A stretch of DNA of 13,214 bases from an uncultured Collinsella sp. (GCA_900768795.1 CAAGEH010000016.1:1-13214), one strand, 5' to 3'; shown: positions 1-7,698, counted from the first letter of the stretch. Program-made: numbers and translations. Notes: generated by a model not told the origin, from the letters alone.

Positions 1-1807
1 CCGACACCAGCGCCACACCGGATTCATCGAACTTGCCGGCGCAGTAGATCATGTTGAGCGGACGGGCGAAGACGATCAGGTACAACGCAAACGGAATCAG
101 GAAAAAGAGCATCTGGGCGACACCGCGCGAAATGCCCGTGCGGACGCTGTCGTAATCCTTCTCCTGTGCATCGTGAGACAGTTCGGTATAGAGCGCCGTC
201 GAAAGCGAGGCGGCGATCAGCGCATAGGGCAATGTGTACCACAGGCGCGCATATGCGATGACGGAAGGGCCGGTCTCGGGCTGCACCACCAGCGCTGCGG
301 CATTGGTAATGGAGGTCGAGACAAACATGCACACCGTGGCGAGCAGTGTCGGGATACCAAGCGCAATCGTCTGTCGCAGCGCGGGGTCCTTAAAGTCGAT
401 ATGGATATGAGGATGTACGCCATGCTTGCCAAGCGCGGGAATCTGGCAGGCCATCTGGACAAAGACGCCGAGGGTCGTGCCAGCTGCGATCAAGATAATA
501 CCAGCCTGCTCGCCAAATTGTGCAGACACGGGAGCAAAGCCCATAAAGCTGGCGATGACGATAACATTGTTGAGAACCGGGGCAAACGTCGACCAGAAGT
601 AGTCGCGGTGTGCGTTGAGAACGCCCGAAAACACCGAGCCCAAGCCATAAAACAGAATTTGGATAGCAAAGAAGCGGAACATGAACGCAGCGGTATCCAT
701 GCTGCCGCCATCGCCCGAAAGGAACGACTGCGTCCAAATAAAGCCGGGAGCAAACACGGTGCCCAGCAGCGAGATGCCGCCCAGCAGCAGAAGCAGAATA
801 CCGAGCAGGTTGCCGACATACTCGTTCGATGCCTCGCGGCCCTGCTCGCGCCTCACGCCCATATACACCGGCAAAAACGCCGTAACGAGCATGCCGCCCA
901 TCACGAGCTCGTAGAGCATGTTGGGCAGGTTGTTGGCAACCTGATAGGAGGCCGAGAGCAGCGACATGCCGATGGCGGCCGCCATGGCCCACGTGCGGAT
1001 AAACCCGGTGACGCGCGACACGATGGTCAGCACGGTCATGAGGCCAGCAGAACGACCAACCGTGGAGTAGTCCGACGAACCCATATCGTCTACGTCGTCC
1101 TGAGAGTCCTCATGGACCTCATCTTGTGGCAGTAAATCGTCCACGACGGCAAAGGAGCCGGTCATCGCAAAGGGGTCGTCAACCAAAACGGCGTCATCAG
1201 CAGGTGCGGCGTCATCACTGTTCGGCATGTTGTTACCGGATACGGCATCATCATCGAATATGGCGTGGTCGCCAAACACCGTGTCAACTTCTTTGGCGGC
1301 GACGGTTCGGGCAGAAAACGACAGAGGGTCCCAGTCGTCATCACCGTCGATGGCCACGCCCTCGACGGGATCGGTCGAACCAAGCGGCGACCATTCGTCA
1401 TCCGAAAGAAGCGGTTCGCCATCATCATGAGCCGCGGGTTTGGCGGAACGAGCGGCAGGAGCGCTCGGCGGCGTGCTTTTTCCCTGGGCTGCCATCAAAA
1501 ACACCGCCGTCTCATCGGGACGCGGCGCACGAGGAGCCTCGGAGGCGATCGGCATCACGCTGGCGCTAGATTGAGCGGCGGCCAAAAAGACAGCCGTCTC
1601 ATCGGGACGAGCCGAAGAAAGAACCGTACGGGGAAGCGCCGTGCCGGCGCCGGCGGCACGCAAGTACACGGCCGTCTCGCCCGGGTCAGCGGCAGCGGAC
1701 CAGGCGTTTCGAATCTCGTTATCGATCGAAGCGGCCTCGGGCGCGGGCGCCTGAGGAGCCGACCCTTTTGCAAAGTGAGCGCCGGACTTTGGTTCTTCCT
1801 GCGGCAT
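1..1807 (-). CDS. murJ: MurJ/MviN lipid II flippase with long acidic N-terminal extension (3' end outside window)
   Basis: This polytopic membrane protein would flip undecaprenyl-linked lipid II across the membrane for peptidoglycan synthesis (known family role). The frame is open for 602 codons and runs off the left edge, so the C-terminus is missing. The family core begins near residue 250, with SRVTGFIRTW and then the YQVANNLPNMLYEL stretch typical of MurJ. Several hydrophobic segments follow. Residues 1-241 are an extra, non-membrane domain: Ala/Pro-rich with three ETAV(F/Y)L repeats (Thr45, Thr71, Thr100), then a strongly acidic part (about 127-241). The ATG at 1807 has GAGAGGA about 6 bases upstream and lies 3 bases after the ybaK stop, which suggests translational coupling. 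Met242 has no visible ribosome binding site, and the frame before it is coherent, so I keep the long form. The family call is confident; the role of the extension is unknown. Confidence 0.9.
   Translation of the reverse strand, partial: MPQEEPKSGAHFAKGSAPQAPAPEAASIDNEIRNAWSAAADPGETAVYLRAAGAGTALPRTVLSSARPDETAVFLAAAQSSASVMPIASEAPRAPRPDETAVFLMAAQGKSTPPSAPAARSAKPAAHDDGEPLLSDDEWSPLGSTDPVEGVAIDGDDDWDPLSFSARTVAAKEVDTVFGDHAIFDDDAVSGNNMPNSDDAAPADDAVLVDDPFAMTGSFAVVDDLLPQDEVHEDSQDDVDDMGSSDYSTVGRSAGLMTVLTIVSRVTGFIRTWAMAAAIGMSLLSASYQVANNLPNMLYELVMGGMLVTAFLPVYMGVRREQGREASNEYVGNLLGILLLLLGGISLLGTVFAPGFIWTQSFLSGDGGSMDTAAFMFRFFAIQILFYGLGSVFSGVLNAHRDYFWSTFAPVLNNVIVIASFMGFAPVSAQFGEQAGIILIAAGTTLGVFVQMACQIPALGKHGVHPHIHIDFKDPALRQTIALGIPTLLATVCMFVSTSITNAAALVVQPETGPSVIAYARLWYTLPYALIAASLSTALYTELSHDAQEKDYDSVRTGISRGVAQMLFFLIPFALYLIVFARPLNMIYCAGKFDESGVALVS
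1484..1687 (-). repeat. Three ETAV(F/Y)L repeats inside the MurJ N-terminal extension
   Basis: Three 13-residue units lie at 1649-1687 (DPGETAVYLRAAG), 1571-1609 (RPDETAVFLAAAQ) and 1484-1522 (RPDETAVFLMAAQ). They are spaced 26 and 29 residues apart. Units 2 and 3 share a 17-base identical stretch at the DNA level (1593-1609 and 1506-1522), while the sequences between them differ. This points to duplication of a short unit with the motif kept. The Thr followed by Ala-Val-Phe/Tyr resembles the ETTSVF phosphorylation site of the actinobacterial FHA protein GarA/OdhI. Confidence 0.85.
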
Positions 1808-1810
1808 CGC

Positions 1811-2311
1811 TCAGTCCTCTCTCGTGATCGGGGCAACCGTCGCCCCGCAAAATGCAACTAAGTCATCGGAAGCAAGCTCAAGCTGATAGCCGCGCTTGCC
1901 ACCCGAGATAAAAATGGTATCCCAAAGGACGCATGTCTCATCGATAAGCGTCCGGAAGCGTTTTTTCATACCGACCGGGCTGCAACCGCCGCGGACATAC
2001 CCCGTCGCGGCAAGCAAATCTTTGACATGCATCATGGTCAGCGACTTTTCGCCTGCTGCGCGCGCGGCGGCCTTGAGGTCGAGCTCGTCGGCAACAGGAA
2101 TGCAGCACACGACATGGTCGTTGGACGGCGTCGTGCAGACCAGGGTCTTAAATCCCTGACCGGGCTCCTCGCCAAGCTGCTCGGAAATCGCGACGCCCAG
2201 ACCTGACGATTCATCGCCATCGTCTTCGTACGTATGGAGAACATAGGAGATGCCGGCGCTTTCCAGCTCGCGCATCGCATTGGTTTTTGGCGTCTTGACA
2301 GCCTTTGCCAT
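1811..2311 (-). CDS. ybaK: YbaK/EbsC-family aminoacyl-tRNA deacylase
   Basis: This 166-residue cytosolic protein fits the YbaK family, which hydrolyses mischarged Cys-tRNA(Pro) and related aminoacyl-tRNAs in trans. Visible family marks are LHTYEDD (25-31), FKTLV with the conserved lysine at 55, TGYVRGGCSPVGMKKR (103-118) and ISGGKRG (135-141). The length is close to the usual 155-165 residues. I chose the ATG at 2311 because AAGGAT lies just upstream and the family N-terminus begins there; the in-frame ATG at 2389 adds a low-quality leader that overlaps the promoter region. A -10-like TATACT lies about 40 bases upstream. The stop is 3 bases before the murJ start, so the two genes probably form one transcript. 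The exact tRNA substrate cannot be read from sequence. Confidence 0.93.
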   Translation of the reverse strand: MAKAVKTPKTNAMRELESAGISYVLHTYEDDGDESSGLGVAISEQLGEEPGQGFKTLVCTTPSNDHVVCCIPVADELDLKAAARAAGEKSLTMMHVKDLLAATGYVRGGCSPVGMKKRFRTLIDETCVLWDTIFISGGKRGYQLELASDDLVAFCGATVAPITRED

Positions 2312-2348
2312 GGCACATCCTTTCCCTCGCAGAGCGACGCAAGGATTA

Positions 2349-2354
2349 AGTATA
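2349..2354 (-). promoter_or_regulatory. Candidate -10 box for ybaK-murJ
   Basis: Reading leftwards, TATACT sits 37 bases before the ybaK ATG and downstream of the uvrA terminator hairpin. It matches 5 of 6 consensus positions. The -35 is poor: only ATGGCA at a long 19-base spacing. This is the only good -10 in the gap between uvrA and ybaK. Confidence 0.4.
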
Positions 2355-2393
2355 GGGCCAATTCCGTCGCATATGCCATCTCGACACACAGAA

Positions 2394-2424
2394 GCGCCAC
2401 CGAATCAGAAGGAATCGGTGGCGC
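2394..2424 (-). terminator. Hairpin terminator after uvrA
   Basis: A perfect 10-bp inverted repeat (GCGCCACCGA and TCGGTGGCGC) with an 11-base loop lies 20 bases past the uvrA stop. The minus-strand tail is TTCTGTGTGT, so the U tract is weak. It separates uvrA from ybaK-murJ, possibly with some read-through. Confidence 0.55.
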
Positions 2425-2444
2425 GTCGGTACTACAACGTCTCT

Positions 2445-5324
2445 TTACTGCGCGTCGAGCTGCGCCTGACGCTCACGGTCACGCTTGAGCAGCGGCGCCA
2501 AGAACTTGCCCGTGTAGCTCTGCGAACATGCCGCGACTTGTTCCGGCGTGCCTGAGACCACGACGGTTCCGCCGCCATTGCCGCCCTCGGGGCCCATATC
2601 GATCAGGCGATCGGCAACCTTGATGACATCAAGGTTGTGCTCGATCACCAGAACCGTGTTGCCCGCATCGACCAGGCGCTGCAACACGTCGAGCAGCTGG
2701 CGAACATCCTCAAAATGAAGGCCGGTTGTGGGCTCGTCCAAAATGTAGAACGTCTTGCCTGTCTGGCGACGATGAAGCTCCTTGGCGAGCTTCACGCGCT
2801 GCGCCTCGCCGCCCGAAAGCGTCGTAGCGGGCTGGCCCAAGCTCACGTAGCCCAGACCCACGTCATATAGGGTCTGCAGCTTGCGCTTAATCTGCGGGAT
2901 ATTCCCAAAGAAAGCCAGCGCTTCGGTGACACTCATGTCGAGCACGTCCGAGATTGTCTTGCCGCGGTAGGTAACCTCGAGCGTCTCGCGGTTATAACGC
3001 TTACCGCCACATACCTCACAGGGGACATAGATATCGGGAAGGAAGTGCATCTCGATCTTGATCTGACCATCGCCCTTGCACGCCTCGCAGCGACCGCCGC
3101 TTACGTTAAAGGAGAAACGTCCCGGCGAGTAGCCGCGCGCCTTCGACTCCGGCGTGCTTGCAAATAGCGCACGCAGATCATCCCACAGGCCAATATAGGT
3201 CGCAGGGTTCGAACGCGGCGTGCGACCGATCGGTGACTGGTCGATATCGATCACCTTATCGATGCACTCGATGCCCTCAATCTTCTTGTACGGCCCCACG
3301 GGACGCGTCGAACGATGAATGGCATTCGTAAGAGCGGGCGCAATCGTATCGGTGACCAGGGAGCTCTTGCCCGATCCCGAAACACCGGTAACGACCGTGA
3401 GCGTACCGAACTCAATCTTGGCGGTAACGTTTTTGAGGTTGTTAGCGCGGGCACCCGTGATCTTAAGACAGCCACGGCCGGGCTTGCGGCGCTCATCGGG
3501 CACGCGGATCATCCGCTTGCCGGTCAAATAAGCACCCGTCATGGAATCGGGGCACGCCATGATATCGACAGGCGTTCCCGCGGCGACCACGTGTCCACCG
3601 TTAACGCCCGCACCGGGACCCATATCGATCACGTAGTCGGCAGCGCGAATTGTATCTTCGTCGTGCTCGACGACGATAACGGTATTACCGATATCGCGCA
3701 AGCGCTCGAGCGTCTTGATCAGGCGCTCGTTATCGCGTTGGTGAAGGCCGATCGACGGCTCGTCCAGAATGTACAGAACGCCCATGAGGCCGGCGCCGAT
3801 CTGCGTTGCCAGGCGAATGCGCTGGGCCTCACCGCCGGAAAGCGTCGCCGAGGCACGATCGAGCGTCAGATAGTCGAGTCCGACGTCGACCAGAAAACGC
3901 AGGCGCTCCAGGATCTCCTTGACGATGCGCCCGCCGATAAACCGCTGACGCTCGGTAAGCTCCAGGCCCTCAAAAAACTCGAGCGACTCGCGACACGACA
4001 GGCAGCAGACATCGTAAATGGACTTGCCGCCTACGGTGACGGCAAGCATCTCGGGACGCAGGCGAGCACCGTGACAGCTCGAGCATGGCTCTTCGCGAAT
4101 GTATTTCTCCAAGCGAGCCTTGGTGTTCTCGTTCGTCGTCTCGCTGTAGCGCTCGTACAGGATGTTGCGCACACCCGAGAACTTAGTGTCCCACTGGCTG
4201 CGACGCCCATCGAGCTTTTGATAGTCGACCGAAATCTTCGTGTCGCCCATGCCATCCAAAAACGCACGACGCACCCGCGGGGGCAGGTCCTCCCATGGCG
4301 TATCGGCACTCACCTTAAAGTGTTTGCAGACCGCAGCAAAAATCTGCGGATAATAGTTGGAGTTGCCGAACAGGCTGCCAAAGACTCCGTCGGCGATCGA
4401 CTTTGAGGGGTCTTCAATCAGCGCCTCGGCATCGACTGTCTTTTTAAAGCCCAGGCCATCGCACTCGGGACATGCACCATAGGGCGCGTTGAACGAGAAA
4501 TCGCGCGGCTGCAGGTCGTCGATGGAATGCCCGTGCTCCGGGCACGCCAGTGCCAGCGAATACTCCAGCAGCTCGCCCTCGGTTCCCTCGGGAGCGTCGC
4601 GGTCGGGCAGCATGTACACGTTCACGTTACCGTGCGCCAGTGCCGTCGCCTGCTCAACGGACTCGGCGATGCGACCCAGGGAGTTCTGTCGAATCACGAT
4701 ACGGTCGACCACGACCTCAATGTCGTGTTTGAACTTCTTGTCCAGGTCGATAGGGTCGTCAAGCGAGCGCACCTCGCCGTCGACGCGCACGCGACTAAAG
4801 CCCTCCGCACGCAGGTCCTCAAACAGCTTGGCATATTCGCCTTTGCGTCCACGAACCACCGGCGCCAACACAAACGCGCGACGGCCCTCCCCCGCCGCCA
4901 GCACCTTATCGGCGACCTGATCGGTCGTCTGACGTTCAATGACACGACCGCACTCAGGACAGTGCGGCGTTCCCACGCGAGCAAACAGCAGGCGCAGATA
5001 GTCGTAAATCTCGGTTACGGTGCCCACCGTGGAGCGTGGGTTTTTGGACGTCGTCTTCTGATCGATCGACACAGCCGGCGACAGGCCGTCAATCGAGTCC
5101 AGATCGGGCTTGTCCATCTGGCCCAAAAACTGACGCGCATAGCTCGAAAGGCTCTCGACGTAACGGCGCTGGCCCTCGGCATAGATGGTATCGAACGCCA
5201 GCGAGCTCTTGCCCGATCCGGAAAGACCGGTTATGACCACGAGCTGGTCACGCGGAATGGAAACATCGATATCGCGCAGGTTATGCTCGCGCGCGCCGCG
5301 AATAACGATAGAAGAATCAGACAT
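2445..5324 (-). CDS. uvrA: UvrA, excinuclease ABC subunit A
   Basis: This is the complete 959-residue damage-recognition ATPase of nucleotide excision repair, which loads UvrB onto lesions. It has two ABC modules: Walker A GLSGSGKSS at 33-41 with signature LSGGEAQRI near 495, and Walker A GVSGSGKSS near 647 with signature LSGGEAQRV near 836. ILDEPSIGLH and ILDEPTTGLH are the Walker B regions. The zinc-binding cysteine motifs of UvrA are present, including GACPECDGLG, CSSCHGARL and the C-terminal CEACKGDG...CEVCGGKRY. The length is normal (E. coli 940). The ATG at 5324 has AAGGAG 5 bases upstream and a second TAGGAGG just before that. Upstream is an SOS-box-like palindrome, and downstream a hairpin terminator, so it looks monocistronic and DNA-damage inducible (inference). 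Confidence 0.99.
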   Translation of the reverse strand: MSDSSIVIRGAREHNLRDIDVSIPRDQLVVITGLSGSGKSSLAFDTIYAEGQRRYVESLSSYARQFLGQMDKPDLDSIDGLSPAVSIDQKTTSKNPRSTVGTVTEIYDYLRLLFARVGTPHCPECGRVIERQTTDQVADKVLAAGEGRRAFVLAPVVRGRKGEYAKLFEDLRAEGFSRVRVDGEVRSLDDPIDLDKKFKHDIEVVVDRIVIRQNSLGRIAESVEQATALAHGNVNVYMLPDRDAPEGTEGELLEYSLALACPEHGHSIDDLQPRDFSFNAPYGACPECDGLGFKKTVDAEALIEDPSKSIADGVFGSLFGNSNYYPQIFAAVCKHFKVSADTPWEDLPPRVRRAFLDGMGDTKISVDYQKLDGRRSQWDTKFSGVRNILYERYSETTNENTKARLEKYIREEPCSSCHGARLRPEMLAVTVGGKSIYDVCCLSCRESLEFFEGLELTERQRFIGGRIVKEILERLRFLVDVGLDYLTLDRASATLSGGEAQRIRLATQIGAGLMGVLYILDEPSIGLHQRDNERLIKTLERLRDIGNTVIVVEHDEDTIRAADYVIDMGPGAGVNGGHVVAAGTPVDIMACPDSMTGAYLTGKRMIRVPDERRKPGRGCLKITGARANNLKNVTAKIEFGTLTVVTGVSGSGKSSLVTDTIAPALTNAIHRSTRPVGPYKKIEGIECIDKVIDIDQSPIGRTPRSNPATYIGLWDDLRALFASTPESKARGYSPGRFSFNVSGGRCEACKGDGQIKIEMHFLPDIYVPCEVCGGKRYNRETLEVTYRGKTISDVLDMSVTEALAFFGNIPQIKRKLQTLYDVGLGYVSLGQPATTLSGGEAQRVKLAKELHRRQTGKTFYILDEPTTGLHFEDVRQLLDVLQRLVDAGNTVLVIEHNLDVIKVADRLIDMGPEGGNGGGTVVVSGTPEQVAACSQSYTGKFLAPLLKRDRERQAQLDAQ

Positions 5325-5329
5325 GGAAG

Positions 5330-5343
5330 CTCCTTGCCTCCTA
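5330..5343 (-). promoter_or_regulatory. Tandem Shine-Dalgarno sequences before uvrA
   Basis: AAGGAG (5330-5335) lies 5 bases from the ATG. TAGGAGG (5337-5343) directly precedes it, one base apart. Both match the 16S rRNA 3' end. The first has the better spacing and fixes the start codon. Confidence 0.6.
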
Positions 5344-5385
5344 CAACTTCAAATCACACTGACGATGAGTTTAGCGCACTCGACG

Positions 5386-5399
5386 CGCACAGATGTTCG
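5386..5399 (-). promoter_or_regulatory. LexA/SOS-box-like operator of uvrA
   Basis: The minus strand reads CGAAC-ATCT-GTGCG, differing by one base in the right half-site from the Gram-positive/actinobacterial LexA consensus CGAAC-N4-GTTCG. It lies 62 bases before the uvrA ATG. It falls at about the -35 position relative to a possible -10 (TAAACT, about 20 bases further downstream). uvrA is a classic LexA target, which supports the call; binding is not shown by sequence alone. Confidence 0.6.
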
Positions 5400-5498
5400 T
5401 AATACAAGATTCGCAGACCTTTTGCGTTGCCTGACGCCGCAGACTGCACGCTCGGACCGTACTTTCGAATACCGTCGATCACCTACCACGCATCATGA

Positions 5499-5528
5499 AT
5501 GACTCCCGCTCGCAAACGAGGGTACAAT
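5499..5528 (+). promoter_or_regulatory. Candidate promoter of the mrp operon
   Basis: ATGACT (5499-5504) and TACAAT (5523-5528) are spaced 18 bases apart. The -10 matches 5 of 6 and the -35 4 of 6 consensus positions. A start near 5535 would give a leader of about 50 bases, including a small hairpin (tggga/tccca, 5547-5562) before the ribosome binding site AAGGAG at 5574-5579. Confidence 0.5.
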
Positions 5529-5585
5529 GACGCTCGTGTCACATCGTGGGATCCTGGTCCCAATATCATTCATAAGGAGTCTTAC

Positions 5586-6416
5586 ATGGGTTGCGAGCAC
5601 GCACAGGCAGCCGGCGGGCAAACGTCGCCGTCGCAATTTGAGGAGAATACGCTGTCCGAGGTCAAGCGCGTTATCGCCGTGCTTTCCGGTAAGGGCGGCG
5701 TCGGCAAGTCATTCGTCACCGGCGCCATCGCCACGGAGCTTTCCCGCCACGGTCACAAGGTCGGCGTCCTCGATGCCGATATTACCGGCCCCTCTATCCC
5801 TAAGATGTTCGGCATGAGCGGACGTCACGTCCATGCCCTCGGCAACCTTATGCTGCCCGAAATCTCCGAGCACGGCGTCAAGGTTATGAGCTCTAACCTG
5901 CTGCTCCAAAACGAAACCGACCCCGTCCTCTGGCGCGGTCCGGTCATCGCGGGTGCCATCAGGCAGTTCTGGAGCGAAACCTCATGGGGCCCCATCGACT
6001 ACCTGCTGGTCGACATGCCTCCGGGAACGGGCGACGTCGCCCTCACCGTCTTCCAGTCGCTGCCCGTCGATGGCATCGTCATCGTCACGAGCCCGCAGGA
6101 TCTGGTCTCGATGATCGTCGCCAAGGCGGTCAACATGGCCGAGAAGATGAACGTCCCCATTCTGGGAATCGTCGAAAACATGAGCTATATCGAGTGCCCC
6201 GATTGCGGCAAGAAGATCGAAGTCTTTGGCAAGAGCAAGCTCCCCGAGGTCGCCGAGCGTTACAACCTCGAGATTCTGGGGCAGCTTCCCATCAATCCGG
6301 CACTCGCCGAGGCTTGCGATAAGGGCGAGGTTGAGACCGCACTGCCCGATGGCATGCTGCCCAAGGCCGTCTCTGCCGTCGAGGCCATTGCCCCGCACGA
6401 GACCGCCGAGGCCTAA
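5586..6416 (+). CDS. mrp: Mrp/ApbC/Nbp35-type P-loop ATPase, Fe-S cluster carrier
   Basis: This 276-residue cytosolic protein belongs to the Mrp family of ATPases that bind and transfer [4Fe-4S] clusters to apo-proteins. The deviant Walker A SGKGGVGKS is at 34-42, DADITGPS at 63-70, the switch/Walker B region DMPPGTGD at 143-150, and the cluster-binding CxxC (Cys204, Cys207) in YIECPDCG. The N-terminus has only one early Cys (Cys3), unlike members with a Cys-rich N-terminal ferredoxin-like motif. I chose the ATG at 5586 because AAGGAG lies 6 bases upstream. An in-frame ATG at 5499 would put the promoter inside the gene. The next gene starts on the base after this stop codon, so the Mrp product and the flavoprotein are likely co-translated. 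Its client protein is unknown. Confidence 0.95.
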   Translation: MGCEHAQAAGGQTSPSQFEENTLSEVKRVIAVLSGKGGVGKSFVTGAIATELSRHGHKVGVLDADITGPSIPKMFGMSGRHVHALGNLMLPEISEHGVKVMSSNLLLQNETDPVLWRGPVIAGAIRQFWSETSWGPIDYLLVDMPPGTGDVALTVFQSLPVDGIVIVTSPQDLVSMIVAKAVNMAEKMNVPILGIVENMSYIECPDCGKKIEVFGKSKLPEVAERYNLEILGQLPINPALAEACDKGEVETALPDGMLPKAVSAVEAIAPHETAEA

Positions 6417-7688
6417 GTGAACACGAACGCCTTCTATGACGTCTTGGTAATCGGCGGCGGGGCCTCGGGTCTCGCCGCCGCCATTACTGCCGCACGCGCA
6501 GGCAAAAGCGCCTGCATCGTTGAGCGCGATGTTGCCTGCGGCCTTAAACTCCTTGCGACCGGCAACGGCCGCTGCAACCTTTCCAACGAATCAATTGATT
6601 TCCAGCGGTACAACCACCCCGCATTCGTCGAATCCGTCATGGGTCCCCAGCCTGAGCAAGAGCTCGGCAGTTTCTTCTCCTCGCTGGGCATCATGACGAC
6701 CTCCGAGGAGGGCCGGCTGTATCCACGCTCCCTTCGTGCCGAATCGGTGCGCGATACGCTTCTCAACGCTTGCAATCGTCTGGGTATCACCTTGATCTGT
6801 GGAGCAAACGTTGTCTCGGCATTCAAAGCCCCCGAGGGCTGGGCGCTCCAAATAGACCGTCCCGCGCGAGCACTCAAGGCAAAAAAGCACGACGACCGAA
6901 AATCGGAACTCCGCTCGCTTCGGAAGGCACTCGCCGACACCCCTCGCAAGATCGAGACGCTGCAGGCAAAGGCCGTAATTATCGCTACGGGCGGCAGCCC
7001 TGCCGACATCGCGAAGACGTTCAATCTTCCCCTCACCCCGCAACACCCCGTCCTCTGCCCTGTGTCGGCATCGGTCTTCGGCGACCAGACTGCGCTCAAG
7101 ACGCTGGATGGCCTGCGCGTTCGCGCCCGTTTGACGCTCACCCGCAATCACGAGGAGCTCTGGCACGAAGACGGCGAAGTGCTCTTCCGAACCTTTGGCA
7201 TCTCGGGCGTTGCCGCCTTTAACCTCTCCCGTCGCGTCCAGCGCGGCGACACGATTCTGCTCGACGTTTTCCCCGACCTCTCCAAAGACGAGTTACTCGA
7301 TATGCTCAACCAGCGAGTTGAGTTGCTCGGCGGCTTTTCGCCCCGCGACCCCCACTGGCTCGACGGCATGCTCGCCCCGCAGCTCTCTCACGTTGTCTGC
7401 GCCGCATTCGAACAGTGCCACCCCGGGTCGTACGACGTCATCCATCTGGTCTCAATCCTCAAGCACTTTAAGCTGCTCGTCGAGGGAACGACAGAGGAGC
7501 GTTCAGCCCAGGTCACGCGCGGCGGCGTGCCCATCGAAAGCGTCTCGGCTCCTAACCTCTGCGTGAGCAACGCGGCAGGCGCCCCACTTTACATCTGTGG
7601 CGAGGCGCTTGACATCGATGCCGATTGTGGCGGTTTCAACCTTGCGTGGGCTTGGATCTCGGGTATTCGCGCTGCAAGCAGCCTATAG
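6417..7688 (+). CDS. HI0933/YhiN (BaiN-like) NAD(P)/FAD-dependent oxidoreductase
   Basis: This 423-residue predicted flavoprotein has the FAD-binding fold at its start (VIGGGASGLAAAI, 11-23). It also carries the family marks GNGRCNLSN (49-57), IATGG (189-193), and a C-terminal GEALDID..CGGFNLAWAW (395-413) that closes the FAD site. The family is broad and mostly uncharacterised. Members are annotated as BaiN-like bile-acid reductases or aminoacetone oxidases, but sequence alone does not give the substrate. A lysine/arginine-rich segment at about 150-185 looks like an inserted charged loop. The GTG start (6417) directly abuts the TAA of mrp with no gap, and only a weak GAGG lies upstream, so translation probably depends on reinitiation after mrp. 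A hairpin about 30 bases past the stop may end this transcript. Confidence 0.9.
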   Translation: MNTNAFYDVLVIGGGASGLAAAITAARAGKSACIVERDVACGLKLLATGNGRCNLSNESIDFQRYNHPAFVESVMGPQPEQELGSFFSSLGIMTTSEEGRLYPRSLRAESVRDTLLNACNRLGITLICGANVVSAFKAPEGWALQIDRPARALKAKKHDDRKSELRSLRKALADTPRKIETLQAKAVIIATGGSPADIAKTFNLPLTPQHPVLCPVSASVFGDQTALKTLDGLRVRARLTLTRNHEELWHEDGEVLFRTFGISGVAAFNLSRRVQRGDTILLDVFPDLSKDELLDMLNQRVELLGGFSPRDPHWLDGMLAPQLSHVVCAAFEQCHPGSYDVIHLVSILKHFKLLVEGTTEERSAQVTRGGVPIESVSAPNLCVSNAAGAPLYICGEALDIDADCGGFNLAWAWISGIRAASSL

Positions 7689-7698
7689 CCGCGCAGTC

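Noticed and set aside
173..1135. Long plus-strand open frame (320 residues) opposite murJ
   Set aside because: It is antisense to a clear MurJ frame, rich in Arg, Gln and His as expected from a GC-rich shadow, and has no recognisable domain.
3315..4406. Long plus-strand open frame (363 residues) opposite uvrA
   Set aside because: It is a shadow of the uvrA coding frame with no domain and no clear ribosome binding site.
4527..5402. Plus-strand open frame (291 residues) opposite the start of uvrA
   Set aside because: It is antisense to conserved UvrA sequence and runs through the uvrA operator region.
5547..5562. Short hairpin (tggga/tccca) in the mrp leader as a riboswitch
   Set aside because: The 5-bp stem is too small and no known aptamer pattern is present.
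5499..5585. Upstream ATG extending mrp by 29 residues
   Set aside because: The stretch contains the candidate promoter and leader. ATG 5586 has a well-spaced AAGGAG and the family-like N-terminus.
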